Positions 45,608 to 59,525 of a stretch of DNA of 64,000 nucleotides are shown here, in pieces. The translations under genes were made by a program, and so were the position numbers. Position 1 is the first letter of the stretch. Every line of letters begins with the position of its first letter. Below the pieces are notes generated by a model. The model ran no database searches. It worked only from the letters and a program-made list of their open reading frames with translations, and was not told where the DNA came from. This DNA is from Camarhynchus parvulus (lineage: Eukaryota; Chordata; Aves; Passeriformes; Thraupidae): contig NC_044581.1 in assembly GCF_901933205.1 (NCBI RefSeq), positions 15,035,501 through 15,099,500 on the forward strand. The letters are read 5' to 3'.

Positions 45608-48600
45608 CACATCCCCTTGTCCACATACAGGTGGGAAAATTTGGGGAAAATCTATTTTGAGCATTTTGACAGAAGCTGTGAAAGCTGCTGGACACCACAC
45701 ACACTTAGCTACAAGATTTGCTTAAGCACAAGATGTGGTTGGCATTGTGGGTGCCACTCACTTTGGAAGGCGTTAGAATGACTTTGGAAGGTATTAAGAC
45801 CCCAAACAGAGCGGAAAAACAACGCCAAAGTGATTGAAGTCAGCCATCTGGAGGGAGCTCAAAGGCACAGCCACCCCAGCACAGCAGCCCTGTTTAAGCC
45901 TTCGCTGGAGGCCATGTGGATGGGGCCCAGTGCAGTGCTCTGGAAACCTCCAAAGGAGCCCTGCTGGCTTGGGCTGAGGTGAAAAACACGATTTGGACAC
46001 AGGTCCCAGTGCAGCAGAGTGTGAGAGCCACAGAGATGGGCCTCAGTGAGACCACCCCTGTCTCTGCAGTTCAACCCCAGTACAAAATACAGCTCATCTT
46101 TGGGTTGGTCTTTGATTTACTCCACTAATGAAGAGGAAAATCCCAGTGGACATGTTAAGAATTACTGTGGAGATCCTCACAAAGACATTTGGCCCCAAGT
46201 GCCCACTGTCTCTTCAATGCCATGGACACATGGGCAGCAAAAATTAAGGAGTGCACTGTAAGTGGCAGGAAGGATTATTATTGGGCAGACAACCTGCCTT
46301 TTACTTCTCCAAAGTGTGGAATTTTTGCTGAACAAGCTAACTGCTGCTCCTAACTTTAACACAGAACAACAGGGTCTTTGCAATTATGAAGAATTACCCA
46401 ATAAACTGTTTTAACTTTAAGCCTTAATGAACAATTTCAATCCATTTCAACCAAACTATTTTCTTTGGTCCACACTGACTAGCAGACACCACTCTGAAAC
46501 AAAGAAAAGAATAATACTATAGCAAAAAGAAACAATGAAAGAACTCATTGGTTATGCAAATTTACTGCTGACATTGTTTCATTATTAAAAATGTTTTGGT
46601 AAAAGCATTTTGTTGAATCAAGATTGATTGCAACAAAAATTAAATCCAAGGAAAAAAATCTAAAGAGATGTCAAATAGTTTTACAGAAGAATTACAATAA
46701 GGAGAGTATTTTATGAAACATGCTGACTCTTTGTTCATTCCTGATGGTTAGACACACACATCAATGAAAGATTTGTCAGAAGCAACCATCTCAGTTTCTA
46801 GTCTTCAGTGAGTTATGTGCTAACTGAACTCTCTGCATTGGTGAAGTGTTTATGATCACTTCAGAATTAGCAGCTTCCCATGAATGTCAGATTTATGGAC
46901 AATCTGTTAAATATTTGAATCAGATCTGCTTACCTGAACTAATCCATCTGAAAAAAAACAACCATACTCTTCTCAAATGCCAAGGGTTATGTCATGTCAT
47001 TTTGGCAGTGCAAAAGGAAACAGAATAATATCAAAAACAAATTTGCTAACAATCTGGAGGTTTGATGTATAGAAGTGTTTGGATTATTGACTCTTCACTG
47101 CAGCTTGTTTTTCACATTCTTAATTATTGGCTGGTATACCCTCACTGTGCATGGAAGTATAAAATCAAGTCAAAGCTACAGCTCTGAGTTTAACATTAGA
47201 ATTCAAATAGGAAAATTTCCCAAATATTCCAGAGTCTGAAATAGTATAATATATATGCAGTACACTGTATGAAATCTGCTTTGTACCAAAACCATTGGAA
47301 AGCTTTTGTATGTATTTAGCTGACACACTCTGCCCTTCTAGTGCAGCATTTCAGAATCATTTCCCTGCAAGCATTAATGAATTAAGTCCCACAGTGAGGG
47401 ACCAAATGGGAGAGGACAGGAAGAGGGAAAGATTGGGAAGGAGGACAAGATACAGGAAATTATAAAGGGGTACAGCAGAGGAGAAAGCTGACTGGATAAA
47501 AAACTGACAAAGAGAAAACCACATGTGAAAGAATTGAAGCATGTTGCAAATAACATCTCCAGAGCAGACACATGTATTTGAAACTCTGGGCTGAGCCTTC
47601 CTTTTTGTCAATGCTGACTTTTTCAGCCTAACTCTTCTCAGTATCTCTCAGCTAATTCTGTTCCATTTCCATCCACCTCTACAATACAGGGCATTACTTT
47701 CTCTCTCTCAGATCTCCCTTTGAACTCCATTTTCTTCCCAAACTCATGCAACAGCAGCCTATGCTTCTGCCTTGATTTTTACACTTTTTTTTTTCTTTTC
47801 TCTAGCAGTTTATGGCTCTGTTGATTCACAACATGTACATACATCGGAAGGATCCACTCCCTCACATTTCACCAGATCTACTCAAAAAACCTTTAGCCAT
47901 GTGAACTGCTCCACAAAGCAGCACAGTGCTACAGCTGCACAATTATATTTCATCTGTGATCTGATATGACCACCCTAGATTGCACCAAAAATAGTGACAG
48001 TTTCCTCAAATCATCCTTTTCCAATATTCCTGGAGACAACAATTCAAGCTGTTATAGGCCATCCCCCTCATTCAAAGTACCCATGTAAATGTTTCTTGCA
48101 AAGCATACCTGTACTTAGGCTTTATATCCAACCATCAGTATATGCCATATGCACTTAATCAATTTATAATTTCAACATTTTATTATCACATGTCCCAGGG
48201 AACTGGTTTAGCTAATGATAATGAATGGTCATGACTGTCATGTTACTGGGATGGCATTTGAAGGGGGAAAAAAAGAAAGAAAAATCCCACCCTCATATGA
48301 CCAGCGTCACGAGCTTAAATAGTACTGGAGCTCTACCCTCTTGCTTTTTAATGTGGAAAAGACTAAATAAAACTTTTTTTAAAGAGAAAATATGCATGAA
48401 AGATAATGAATGGCCCTTTTATTAACTTTGCTATTCGTTTTTCATCTCTGTAGGATAATAAAGGACACATAGATCAGCAAAGCTGTGATGTGATGACCGC
48501 ACTTGGAGTTCCCACAGCCCCTGGCCTCTGACACACTGAGAGCCTCCTCCTCTCTTTGATTCAGTCTTTGGATACTCAACAGCTCTGAAAAATCATTTTG

Positions 48601-51600
48601 GACCCCAGAAAATCAGGCATTCAGAAGAGAACTGTTAATAATTCAGGACTAAATTTTCCAATTACATATCCAAAGCAAGTAATTAACTTTCTAAAAACAC
48701 AAGTTGCCATAGATGGAAAACAGCACATGTGCAGATTAGGTCTCTTAAAAATAAAACCTGAATTGCTAGGGGAAGTAACACCATTTGTTAATTCTAAGGC
48801 TATATATTTTTCTGGAACATGTTTTACCCACATGAATTTTTGTCCTTAACACTATGATCTCTGCAGATATGCATGTCAGCAATTCCTGCCTAACCTAGCT
48901 TGCACATGCTTCTCAAGAGGAGAGAAAGAAAAAGTCATCACTAACAGAATCTATATCATTTCATAAGAAATTCACCAAGCAAACCTCTTTTCAAAGACTT
49001 TTAGCCCAAATGAAAAATTCAAGATTTTAATAAGTTTAATAACCTTCTGATAGGCATTCAAATTTGAGGTGTTTATCCAAATACCCTCAAGCTTCAGAGA
49101 ATCCCTTATCACTGCTTCAATTCCTAATAGCTGTCATTCCAATAAATATCAGAGCAATTAAAATCTCTATCAATCAAAAATATTGCTTTCTTACAGGCCT
49201 GTCATTTTTTTAAAAGCAAATCCTGATCTACCTTTTCTAACAGCTCTTGGATTTTATAGCAACATATAATAACCATCTGACTGCCTTTATTTCCATTTAA
49301 CTTTTATCTTTAATGTCTCTGCTGTTTCAACCAAAATATTTATAGCATTTTTTCCTTTGCACACTTAATAATATTGTCTCGGTTTCCTGCTGTGTTTTGC
49401 CCTTCATCCTATGAGGAGAGAAGGCAGAGCCAGTGAAACCAGTTCTGGAAGGGAAAGACAAAATTTTTCATTAGTGTTCACAAACCTCATTGAGAGAACA
49501 AAGACATCTTCCCACCATGAAGATGCAAAAATATTTCCACGGGCAATGCTGACTACTTCAACAAAACTGGACAAATATCCTAAAAAAACTCCCTCCTTTC
49601 TCTGTAGTGTCATATTACAGACTAAAATTGCCACTTTTTGTGACACAACATATTGAAACCCCTGTTTAGACCTTTCTTTTGGTGTCATTTGATTTCTCAG
49701 AGGGCAATGGGGGTTAAAAAGGCTGTGGAGAAGCTTGTAGTACTTGTGACATGAAACTGTGATGGCTTGGCAAAGAGATTTAGCTGCAAGAATTGGAAAG
49801 AATATCTTGGAATTGAAAGAGGTTGAGACAATAAGCATGAGAAATTAAATATGGTCTGTAAGTGGAGTTGTGGCAAGGGCAGCCAGAAAAATAATTCTTC
49901 TTACTTAATTGAGGAAAATTAGGAATTCTGCTCTTCTCACACCGCATTCAGATTGAAAGGTGGACATCCACAAGGAAATGTTACATAGCTGGCTTCTTTC
50001 CTGGAGGAAGAGGAGGCAAGCCAGGACAAAACAAGGAGATCTACAAGTTATCATATATTCTATGAGAAATCTGACAGATCTGCACAGAGCTGAACATGAA
50101 TGGAATTTGGAAGAACATTCTCCCATTTTGCATTTGCTTTAGTGCCTCTCAGACATGACCAAGGAAAGATTTCCACAGTATGGTTTAAGGGAGTGCCCTT
50201 CTTTATTAGCATTTTTTTTCCTTCCACCAGGTCATGCTCTTTTTTCCATCCCTTCCTATGTCCTGCAGGTTTCAGTGTGGCCAAATAAACCCATTTCTCA
50301 ATCAGACCTCTTTTATTTTGGTTTGCTTTATTTTGATCTTCTATTTTAAGAGCAAGCCCAGTGGTTATTGCCCAGTTATTTGATCTGTCTCAAGTCCTAT
50401 GGGCCCTATTTTCATCTGTAAAAACAAGCATTAAGGGCTGCCTAGGCAGATGACACTTAAAGGTTAAGAAGGTTGGACACTGTTTAGAGGACAAACTGTC
50501 ATTCCATTTTTTTTCAAACCCAAGCCAAGGTTTTGCAATGCAAATGTAACAGTTTTCTGTGTATTTGGTTTATTCTGTTCCATGTTTTGGCCATTCCACA
50601 CTCTCCAGAGCACTATTAAGATTAGGAGAGTGGTGTGCAATGGTTTAAAGAATATGAAAAGAGATATTGTCTAGTGCATGAGTGAGCTTCTGCAGTCTGG
50701 ATCCTTAAGTCACTTTAACCTTGAGAATTTTATACTGATGCCAGATAAGTATTTTGGGTAAATATATTTCTTGGAAGCTCATAATATATTCAATACTCAA
50801 AATCTACTTCCTAGCTAATTTGACTGATTAACTATCCAGACACAGGCATGTGTTTGTGCACGTGTGTTCCAAAACAAGGTACAAACTTAAAATCAGGGAG
50901 CCAGGCAGATGCTTTCTGGTTGATTTGAGTATGATAATCATACAGTTTTTATGCACATAAATCTGTTGCTGTGGATTCATGTCCAGTTCTGTTTATTCTG
51001 ATAGTAAATGTGGTATAATGCAGCTCCAGGGATGGTGCATGACTCTCCAGTAGGAGAGTCTGCAAGCTGCAGACAACAGACCCTGTACCAGTGCTATCAC
51101 ACAGACCCAGGGTATGCAGCCCTCCCAAAATGTCACTAATATAGCTCATGAAATACCCCAACATTCACAGTTGTCAGCTCAAACACAGGGTGACAGAACC
51201 AGGGTCTGGTGCCAGAAGAAGACACGACCTCCTCACCAGAGACTCTTGTTACACAGGCAAATGGTCACCTCCTTATAACAACACTTTGAACTCTGTTTAG
51301 TACATTATGGTTTAGCATCCCTTGACAAAATATTTTCTGTTCCATTTGAGCATTGTTGGTCAACACCATTTTAATTATTTCCAAGGCTATTTCTCTGGAT
51401 CAAGCTTTTCACTGAACCAGATTCACCTCTTGTTGATTTATTCATGCCCTGTCAAAAACAAAAGTTTCAATCCCTTAATTTAATTAAAATGTTCTTGACT
51501 GAGATCATTACATCTTGGAGAGGTGTTTAATTCAAAACTTGCTGTTCCCACAATGGTAGTGATTGAGAACAGAAAATCAACTTATGTGATAGTAGTTTGT

Positions 51601-52628
51601 TAGAATATTTGTTTACTCTTCAACTGAAGCATGCTAATTACAATAAGAGGTCTTCACAAGCAATCCAGTTAGCAAATATGATTGGTTAATAGATAAGGAA
51701 TGATTCGTGATTAAAAACATACAAAAACAGCGTCTGCAGAAGAAGGTTGTTAGACCTGGGGCCACATTGTAAAGCATCAAAAATTGGGTTGCCAGAGATG
51801 CTTGGGCACTGCTGTGTGGATGTGGAATCAGACATATTTTTATCCCATCTACAAATGAAAACAAATATGTGCATTTGTCTCACTGGAATTGCAGTGGCAC
51901 TGGTCATCACTGATACAAACAGTGGCCACCTCTGAACCATGTCAATTTACTATCAGCATTTTGTCTCTCAGAATAGACATTTTCACAAAATCAGAACATT
52001 TGGGAAGGGATCATAAAACTGTTTGACCAAGCTGCATCCTAGAAACAGTTTGAGCTCTTTAGAGCATTTTGATTACTAAGAAGGACTGACTATAAGCTGA
52101 AAAACCTTGGCCATGACTGAAAATCAGGAATTGCTCATCTCCAGTGAACTTAGTAACAATGTGGGTTCCAGAGTAAGGATTTTCAGAGGAACAAAAGTCC
52201 TTGTTGTTGGCTACTCTCAGACACTCTTACATGCTGACTACATACAGACTGGTGAAAGGCTAAACAAATAGGGTTTCAAAGGCAGGTGGTATCTCATTTT
52301 TGATTTGTACAGATATGGGAAATCTATCTGTTAATTAATAAGCAGAGAAAGTCCATTAAGTATTGTGTTCTATTATTGTTAATTCAGAAATTATTGCTTT
52401 TCTTGACACAAGTCTAGGTTGGGGATTTTGAAATGAGAAAGGATTTTGCTTTCTTTCTCCTTAGTCACTGGGGACCTGTGATTGTATGCTTTAATTTAAA
52501 AAAAAAAACAAAACATGCATTGCTTTTAGCAGGTCTTCTGTACACAAGCAGCTCTTGAGTAAATACATTACACCACAATAGGAAAATGAAGCTCATTATA
52601 ACATATCTTGTTTTGCATTTGCATCCTC
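45608..52628. other. Host DNA, no gene seen
   Basis: It is AT-rich with only short chance frames; the longest is a 144-codon minus-strand frame at 49404-49838 with no recognisable domain. CT-rich (about 47699-47712) and A-rich (about 52498-52508) tracts are present. No transposon is recognised. Confidence 0.4.
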
Positions 52629-53108
52629 ACTATGTGCAGTTCTGGTGCCCCCAAGATAAGAAGAACATAGAACTGCTGAGCAAGTCCAGAGGAAGGCCAT
52701 GAAGTTGCAAGGAGGACTGGAACACCTGCCCTATGAAAACACATGAGAAAGCTGGGGCTGTTCAGCCTGGAGAAGAGAACTGTGAGGACCTTACAGTATC
52801 TGAAGGAGCTACAGGGAAGCCGCAGAGAGGTTCACCACTGGGAGCTGCAGTGACAGCACAAGGAGTAATGGGCTCAAACTGAAGAAATTTACATTAGATA
52901 TTAGGAAGAAGTTGTTGACTGTGAGGGTGGGGAGGTGCTGAACGCTTTGCTCACAGAAATTGTGGGTGCCCCATCCCTGGCACGGGGATGGGGCTGAATG
53001 GGGCCCTCACTGACCCACCTGGTCTAGTGGAAGGTGTCCCTGCCCATGGCAGGGGCAGGAACAAGATGATCTTTGAGGTCCTTTCCAACTCACACCATTT
53101 GGTGATTC
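52629..53108 (+). mobile_element. CR1 LINE, 3'-end fragment (about 480 bp)
   Basis: It reads from 'tgtgcagttctggtgccc' through 'ctgttcagcctggagaagag', 'aagaagttgttgactgtgag', the 'gtgccccatccctggca' block, and ends at 'gaggtcctttccaactc' and GGTGATTCC. These are the final coding remnant and 3' UTR of avian CR1, truncated at the 5' end and with broken frames. Confidence 0.9.
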
Positions 53109-55119
53109 CACTACTCCAGGACTTTCTCAAATACATGTGCCATTTTTTAATCTGTCAGTTAAGTTCCAAATCTTCATTTCCCTGCATCCTGCTCACTCAG
53201 CCTGCATCCCTGACAGCTGATTTCCTCTCTCTTTTTCCCAGTGAGTCCTATCCTACTCAGATCTGGCACTCTCTTTTCTCCAGCTCAGCCTACATGAGTA
53301 TCTACTCCCAGCTTCTTTCATTTTCTCAGAATTCACCCAGCCCCACAAGCATGGTCCCTCAGCAGTAACCCCAGGATCTCCCAGCAATGGGCACAGCTTC
53401 TCCTGGCAGGTCTCCACCAAGACCTGACCCCAGAAACCACCTCAGTCAGGGGAGGCTGAGCCTAGGCACCCTCAGCAGCCTGTGAAGCATGAACCTGAGT
53501 CAGAACTCACACGCCTCTGCCCCTAGTTTACATTGTAAATGTGAATCCAAGCATTTTATTGTAATTAGCTGGAAGGGGTACAGATTGTAGTTGTTTTATA
53601 GAAGCAAAACTATGGAATCTATAAATGTAAAACTGTTATGGCGGCCATAATACATCCAGAGCACTAAATTAAATTATGTCATAATATCATAATATATAGG
53701 CCATTTATAAAAGATATAACTTCTAATGGATTTTTTTTTTTTTTAATGAGGAGTTCCAGATTGAATATCTTGGCAGCTGAACTTTTCTCCTCAGTCACAG
53801 AGGTGCAGACTGTGACAGGGTGATCCCAGCTGGTGTTCCAACCTGGTGTCAGCAGGAGTGACAAGCCAGGTGGCTCCTTCATCTTTCCCTGATCTGGAAG
53901 ATGAGAAGGATGATGTGGGGCACAGCACCAGGATCCTGACTGAGCCCACAGAGCAGACGTGTGCCCACAGCCTGAGGCAGCCCAGCTGAGCTGATGGGAG
54001 CTATTGCAGCTCGCTTCTTGCCCACGGAGGAGGGAGGGGGCTGCCTTGGGGCACCTTCCCTCCCTTGTCAGAAGAGGGCCTGCAGAAATCATTGCAGTGC
54101 AAACACCCCAGGACACCCTGAAGTGCTGCCCTCTGCTCCTGCTCATGTGGTCAGGCCCTCACAAGGGAGCTGGGAGCTTTCTGCTTCCCTGCTGGAAGTC
54201 ACCAGTGACTGCTGCTTTCCTCAGCTCCAAAATAAAGCCTTTCCTTTTCATTCCCTCGACTCAGAGATCTCTAAGAATTGGTCCAGGGGGCACCAGCAGA
54301 CTGAACACACAAGTGGCACAAACCTTTGTCAAATACTGGCATGGTCTGGCTGGGGATCTCGAGCAGAGCCAGGATCTTGTAATCCTTTCCTGGGTGGATA
54401 ATTTACTCTCAGAATAGTCTTGATAGCTCCCTCAGGGCTTCTCTGAATATGGATTAGCAGGAGGTTTCTTGCAAGGCTAAGCTCCTCACAGTGAAGGAAC
54501 TGAGTCCTTTCACTGATGTTAGCTGGTTATTTGTAAAGAAAGATGGATAAATGCACAAAGCTGTGAATTGCTGAGCACAGGAATGCTAAAGTCACTGATT
54601 CCCAGTGAAAAGGAGCAGCATCCTTACTAGAGCTACTCAAGGATTTTCAGCTGAAATTATTTTCTCTAGAAAATTTTAGGATTCTTCCCCAAAATTATAT
54701 TCTTTTTAATATCACTGTTCTCAACACCTGCCACTACCTCTGCAGTCCTCTGCTGCCACTTAGCAATCCACTTAGGAATGGAAAAGTTAGGTTTGCTTTT
54801 CCATTAAAACATTTTCCCAACCAAGGAACAGAAATACAAATTTTTCTTTGTGGATTACCTTGATTTAAATTTTTAAGATCACATTTTGGGGTGGTGCTTT
54901 CCCTTGGCAGTCATTTCCTGATGGGACAAGAGACCTGAACACAACCCATAATTTGCCCAAGCAGAAGCCTGTACAGTAAATGTAATGCAGAAACACATGG
55001 TGCTCTTGGAGGTTCTGAAGCAATGTACTAAGCAAGAGTGAACTAAAACCTGCTAAATCTCAATTCCACTCACAAATTATATGATCTTATTGTCAATAAC
55101 ACATGTCATATTCAAAAGC
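53109..55119. other. Host DNA, no gene seen
   Basis: A T14 run lies at 53731-53744. A GC-richer patch (53780-54420) gives overlapping frames of 135-155 codons on both strands, with no recognisable domain and best explained by base composition. Confidence 0.4.
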
Positions 55120-55667
55120 ACCTTGGGCAGCAGATTAAAGGCAGTGATTCTGTCTCTCTGCCCTGCTCAGGTGAGACCCCACCTGCAGAGCTGCCCCAGC
55201 CCAGCACAGGGAGGAGCTGGAGCCAGGCCAGAGGAGGCTCCAGGATGAGCAGAGGGATGGAGCAGCTCTGCTGGGAGGAAAGGCTGGCACAGCTGGCATT
55301 GTTCACCTGGAGAGGAGAAGCTTTGGGGTGAGCTCAGTGTGGCCTTGCAGGGCCTGAAAGGAGCCTACAAAGAAACATGGAGAGAGACAATGTACAGGGG
55401 ATGGAGTGACAGGACACAGGGGAATGGCTTCACTCTGGCAGGGAGGAGGTTTAGATGGTTAGGAATAAATTCTTTACTGTGCGGGTGCTGAGGCCCTGGC
55501 ACAGGTTGCCCAGAGAAGCTGTGGCTGCCCCATCCCTGGAAGTTTCCAAGACCAGGCTGGATGGATTTGTGAGCAGCCTGGTCTGGTGAAAGGTCTCCCT
55601 GTTCCATGGCAAGGGAACTGGATGATCTCTAAGGTCTTTTCCAACCCAGGCCAATCTGTGACTTCCT
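55120..55667 (+). mobile_element. CR1 LINE, 3'-end fragment (about 550 bp)
   Basis: It reads from 'caggtgagaccccacctg' (old RT end) through 'gttcacctggagaggaga', 'gaggccctggcacaggttgc', 'ctgccccatccctggaagtt', to 'gatctctaaggtcttttcc' and AATCTGTGA. It is the longest of the four copies and is in the same orientation. Confidence 0.9.
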
Positions 55668-57281
55668 GTTCCTGCCTGTGCTATCCCATTCTTCTGAAAC
55701 ACAGTTCCTAAGTGCAAGAAGTGTCTGTGATGTATTTGTGCAGTACCAACCCAGTGGGACCCTTAAATCCCCTGCAGCCTCTAGATTCTGCTACAACAAA
55801 AATTACTCATGATAAGGATCTCTACACCATGGGAGCATAATACACTGACACCACTTCATATTTGAATATTTTTTTAGGATTCCCTGGTTCACAGGCATAT
55901 ACCAAAACTGTCAGATAGGCTTCCAGCTATTCCTACTAGAGCAAATTTATGGTTATTTTGCAAATGTTCATTAGGATTTTAAGCTGCAAAGGAGCATCTC
56001 TGAAGATTCACCTTCCAAAAGTGCACAAATTATTTGTGCAAATGGTGCTGCACTCCATGGATGCAGATATTCCTAGCACCAATGACTTTTAAATGGTACT
56101 CACAAGAAAAGGCTGTTGAATAGTATTCAGTATTGCCCAACTCTTGCATTTAGCCAAAAAGTCTGGTCTTGTCAGAGAATCATTAAAACCTTGACAGAAA
56201 TAAGAGATCATTTGGTATAGAACAGATCTAAACAAGCCCTTTTGGTGGCAATCTATGCAGAAGGAAGCAGAGGTTATCCAACAACAAAGGAAAAGATGCG
56301 ATTTCTATCAGGCGAGTTTCACTGCTGCAGACAGAGAAACCTGCCTGCTAACAAGTGGTCCCCACACAATGGATATGTGGGGACATGGCCAGTGCAGAAT
56401 AGATGGGGGTTGAGGCAAACAGAAAATATTTTGCTGTTCCTCCACCCCAGTCACGATCCAACCATTGTATCACATGTGGCATTGCAAATCAGGATAGTCC
56501 ATTACTGTAAATACTAAAAGCAATTTGATCAATGGGGTACAACAGATCCACTGCACCAGGAACTCTGTTTACAGCATCCAAGGTGACATAGGAGATGGAC
56601 ATTTTATTTGCTGGAAAGTTTTCTTTTACACTTCAAGTGCTGCATTTGCGGTTTATTAAAGGGTTTGCCAGAATGAACTTTATCTAAACAGTGGCAATAA
56701 ACTTCACCACTGGCCCTTACCCTGAAAGATTTTGTCTTTTCACTTGTCACTGCTATCCAATCCCCCTGTTTCCCACTACCATCTTCCCTTTGTCTGGTCT
56801 GAAACACATTTGTGACTAAACAAATAAACAGCATCACTCAGTAGATGGATCTCTAGACCCAAACTCCGGAGTAAATTCCATAATCAACCAGGCTGAATGA
56901 TGCTTTCAGCAGGCCAGGGCTGATACTCTCTATAATTCACATGCCCTGGGTACACTGCTCCATAATAAAGCTTGAATGTCAGGCGTGTCAGCCAAGAGCT
57001 AACATACCTGTTTGAACTAGTCCTGTGCCAATGGAAACATATCACAAACTGAAAACATTTAGCCCACTGTATAATTGTAAATGGATTCTTTTTAACCAAA
57101 TGAAGAATAATCACTTATACATAAGCACACAAATATGTTAAATGTTAATATATAATAAAGCCTTAAACCACTCCTAGTTGGCATGTTCAGAATAATGTCG
57201 CTGTAAATAAATGCATTGAAGAGGTTTTAGAGTCCAAGACATTTTTGCCCATCAGTAGTATTAGTTTAACAGGACAAACTT
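55668..57281. other. Host DNA, no gene seen
   Basis: It is AT-rich and unique-looking with only short chance frames. Confidence 0.4.
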
Positions 57282-57347
57282 TCATTATATTCTGACATTT
57301 GGTACATACAGTACGTTGTTTATGCACTAAATGTCAGAATATAAAGA
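57282..57347. other. 66-nt near-perfect hairpin, possible pre-miRNA or miniature element
   Basis: A perfect 16-bp stem pairs 57285-57300 (TTATATTCTGACATTT) with 57329-57344. It extends inward by a G-U pair and two base pairs, a single A-C mismatch and four more pairs, to a 12-base loop. It extends outward by one mismatch and two pairs. About 25 pairs form in 66 bases. I do not recognise a known miRNA in either arm. The stem is somewhat shorter than a typical Drosha substrate. TA-rich ends would also fit a tiny decayed transposon with terminal inverted repeats. Confidence 0.5.
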
Positions 57348-59440
57348 TGGTTTAGCCCTTTTATTTATGTATTTAAGAGTTATTAATTTAAGAGTGACCT
57401 TATTTAATCAAAACTGCTGTTTAATAAAAATCATGTTCACAGATTTCAAAATAGAGCTTTTGGTTCTGAAGAGACATTAGTTGTTTAACACTCAGATATG
57501 TGCTTAGCCTTCCTAAGAATCCTTTTTTCCCCTCTAAGCTTGCAACTCCAGCATGCACAGTGGTTTAATCGTATATTGTTCTCTGAGTACTAACCCTTTA
57601 CAAATCATATGACATAAAAAGAAAAATAAGTAACATTGTAAAGACAGTAATGAGAACTGTTGAGCTAAAGTGCCTCTTAAAGAAATCCTAATAAATTCCA
57701 GAATTTCTAGTCTTCTGGCAAGCTTTCCATTTAGAATAAAATCAATGATCAATGGTTGCAAACAGTCAGCATCAGGCTTGCATGCCTCCAGAGCAGAAAA
57801 AACTCATAGACGAAAGATGACATTTAAAGGAAAAAAGCTGACATTGACTCCATCACTGTCATTGCTTCTGCCATAAAGCAGCTTCAAATATTAAAACATT
57901 TTTCATCTGTGCTGCATTATTGGCACCAGAAATTGTTTTCTCTCTGTCTGATACTCACTTGAACTGCAGCAGAGCTCCCCAGAGACTCCAGATTGTTACC
58001 AAGGCCTCATAACATATTGGCAGTTGATGTGGTGGTGTTCATGTACACTTGCCACTCACAAAGGAGCCTCCCCCCTCCCTCCACACTCACAGGAAAAAGA
58101 AAATGCACCGACAGGAATTTCAGTCAAGTTCAATGAGTTCACTGGCTCGGATGTAGGAGCTGGGGTGCATCGTTCTGAGTGGCCTCCTTGAACTCACTGT
58201 GGGTTTGGCTAAGGGGCTGGGGTGGGAGCCAGTGCTCTCCATGCTTCTGATTTTGTGCCAGTGTTTTAAAAAGCTGACCATCTGAATTATTTTTTTTCAA
58301 AATCTGTGCCCTCCCTTTGCATAAATGCCTCTTAATTCGTCTCACATTCTGTGCTCAAGCTGTTCCCAGGTAAGTGTTTCACAACTCAATGGGAAAAGCA
58401 GAGCTTTTGTTGATCAGAGCATACAATCTGTCACTGGGAGGAGTGGCAGATTTAGAGGCACCATGGAAAGACTTTGCTAGGATAATCTTGGCATAACTTT
58501 TAATGCAGACACACCAGTAGTACACAGGTCAGTGAGAACTGATAGGCAAATAAACCCCAACTAATGCATCAGCTCATCAACAGAAATTAGGCACCTAAAC
58601 CTTTACTAGTCTTTAAAACCCTGCTGAAATGGATGAATACGCTGTATTTCACATCTCTAACAAAGCCCCACAAACCCAGGATGTTGTCAAGCACTGGTAC
58701 ACACTCAGTTTATGAAAGATGACACAATTAAATGCAGCTCCACATCATCAGAAATGATTCACGCATCCTCCTACGAGGACGAAGACTGAGCCTTTCATGA
58801 ACAGAGGCTTCTGTCAGAAGCACTTGCCCAAGATCTAATGTTCAGAGGTATGTGAGGCAGCAGGACAGGTGAGGCAGCTCTGCCTCCAGTCCCTTTTGTG
58901 CATTACGACCATCACAGAGGCTGGAGCCTGAGTCACCTTTGACTTACTATAAAGTGCAACAACAAAGCAGAGCAAAGACAGGCTGTAAATTATTTTCTGT
59001 TATTTTCTACTGTCTTTACCCTCCTTGTCAGTGAATACACCCACCTGGACATTCCAGGGTAAAACAGAATGAATGTTGCAATTTGCAACTCTGTCCAGCA
59101 ATTTTTTTAAGACCCAGGTCTCTGCCCTGTGACATATAAGCAGCATTGTCCACCAGACCCTTTGAGACTATTTGCAGTTATGGGAAAGCAAAAAATTAAG
59201 GCTCAGGCTGACAGGAAGCAAAGATTTGCTCACTGTTCACAACTTCACCACCTTCATCCACCTTTTGACCAACAGAGCCAAGGGACTGCTATTCAAAACA
59301 TTTCCAGCAGCTGGGGCATGACAGCACACAGAAGCTCACTGTGGTCTCTGAGCCTGCAGCACACCTCAGCTCTTACAAGCCATAAACCACTCATGTCAGC
59401 ATCCCTCACGCCACCAGGCTGGGAATTGGCCTGTAATGCT
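57348..59440. other. Host DNA, no gene seen
   Basis: The sequence looks unique, with no frame above chance and no repeat recognised. Confidence 0.4.
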
Positions 59441-59525
59441 GCTCCTAGTGCCACACTGCTCCTAGTGCCACACTGCTCCTTGTGCCACACTGCTCCTCGT
59501 GCCACATCCCTCCCAGTGCCACACT
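59441..59525. repeat. 17-bp minisatellite, five copies
   Basis: The unit GCTCCTAGTGCCACACT starts at 59441, 59458, 59475 and 59492, with a degraded fifth copy at 59509-59525. Differences cluster at the AGT/TGT/CGT position. It lies inside a chance 141-codon frame (59129-59554). Confidence 0.9.

Noticed and set aside
49404..49838. 144-codon minus-strand frame
   Set aside because: No recognisable domain, low-complexity composition, no supporting signals.
53679..54417. Overlapping frames of 135-155 codons on both strands
   Set aside because: They lie in a locally GC-richer patch, overlap each other, and show no recognisable protein family.
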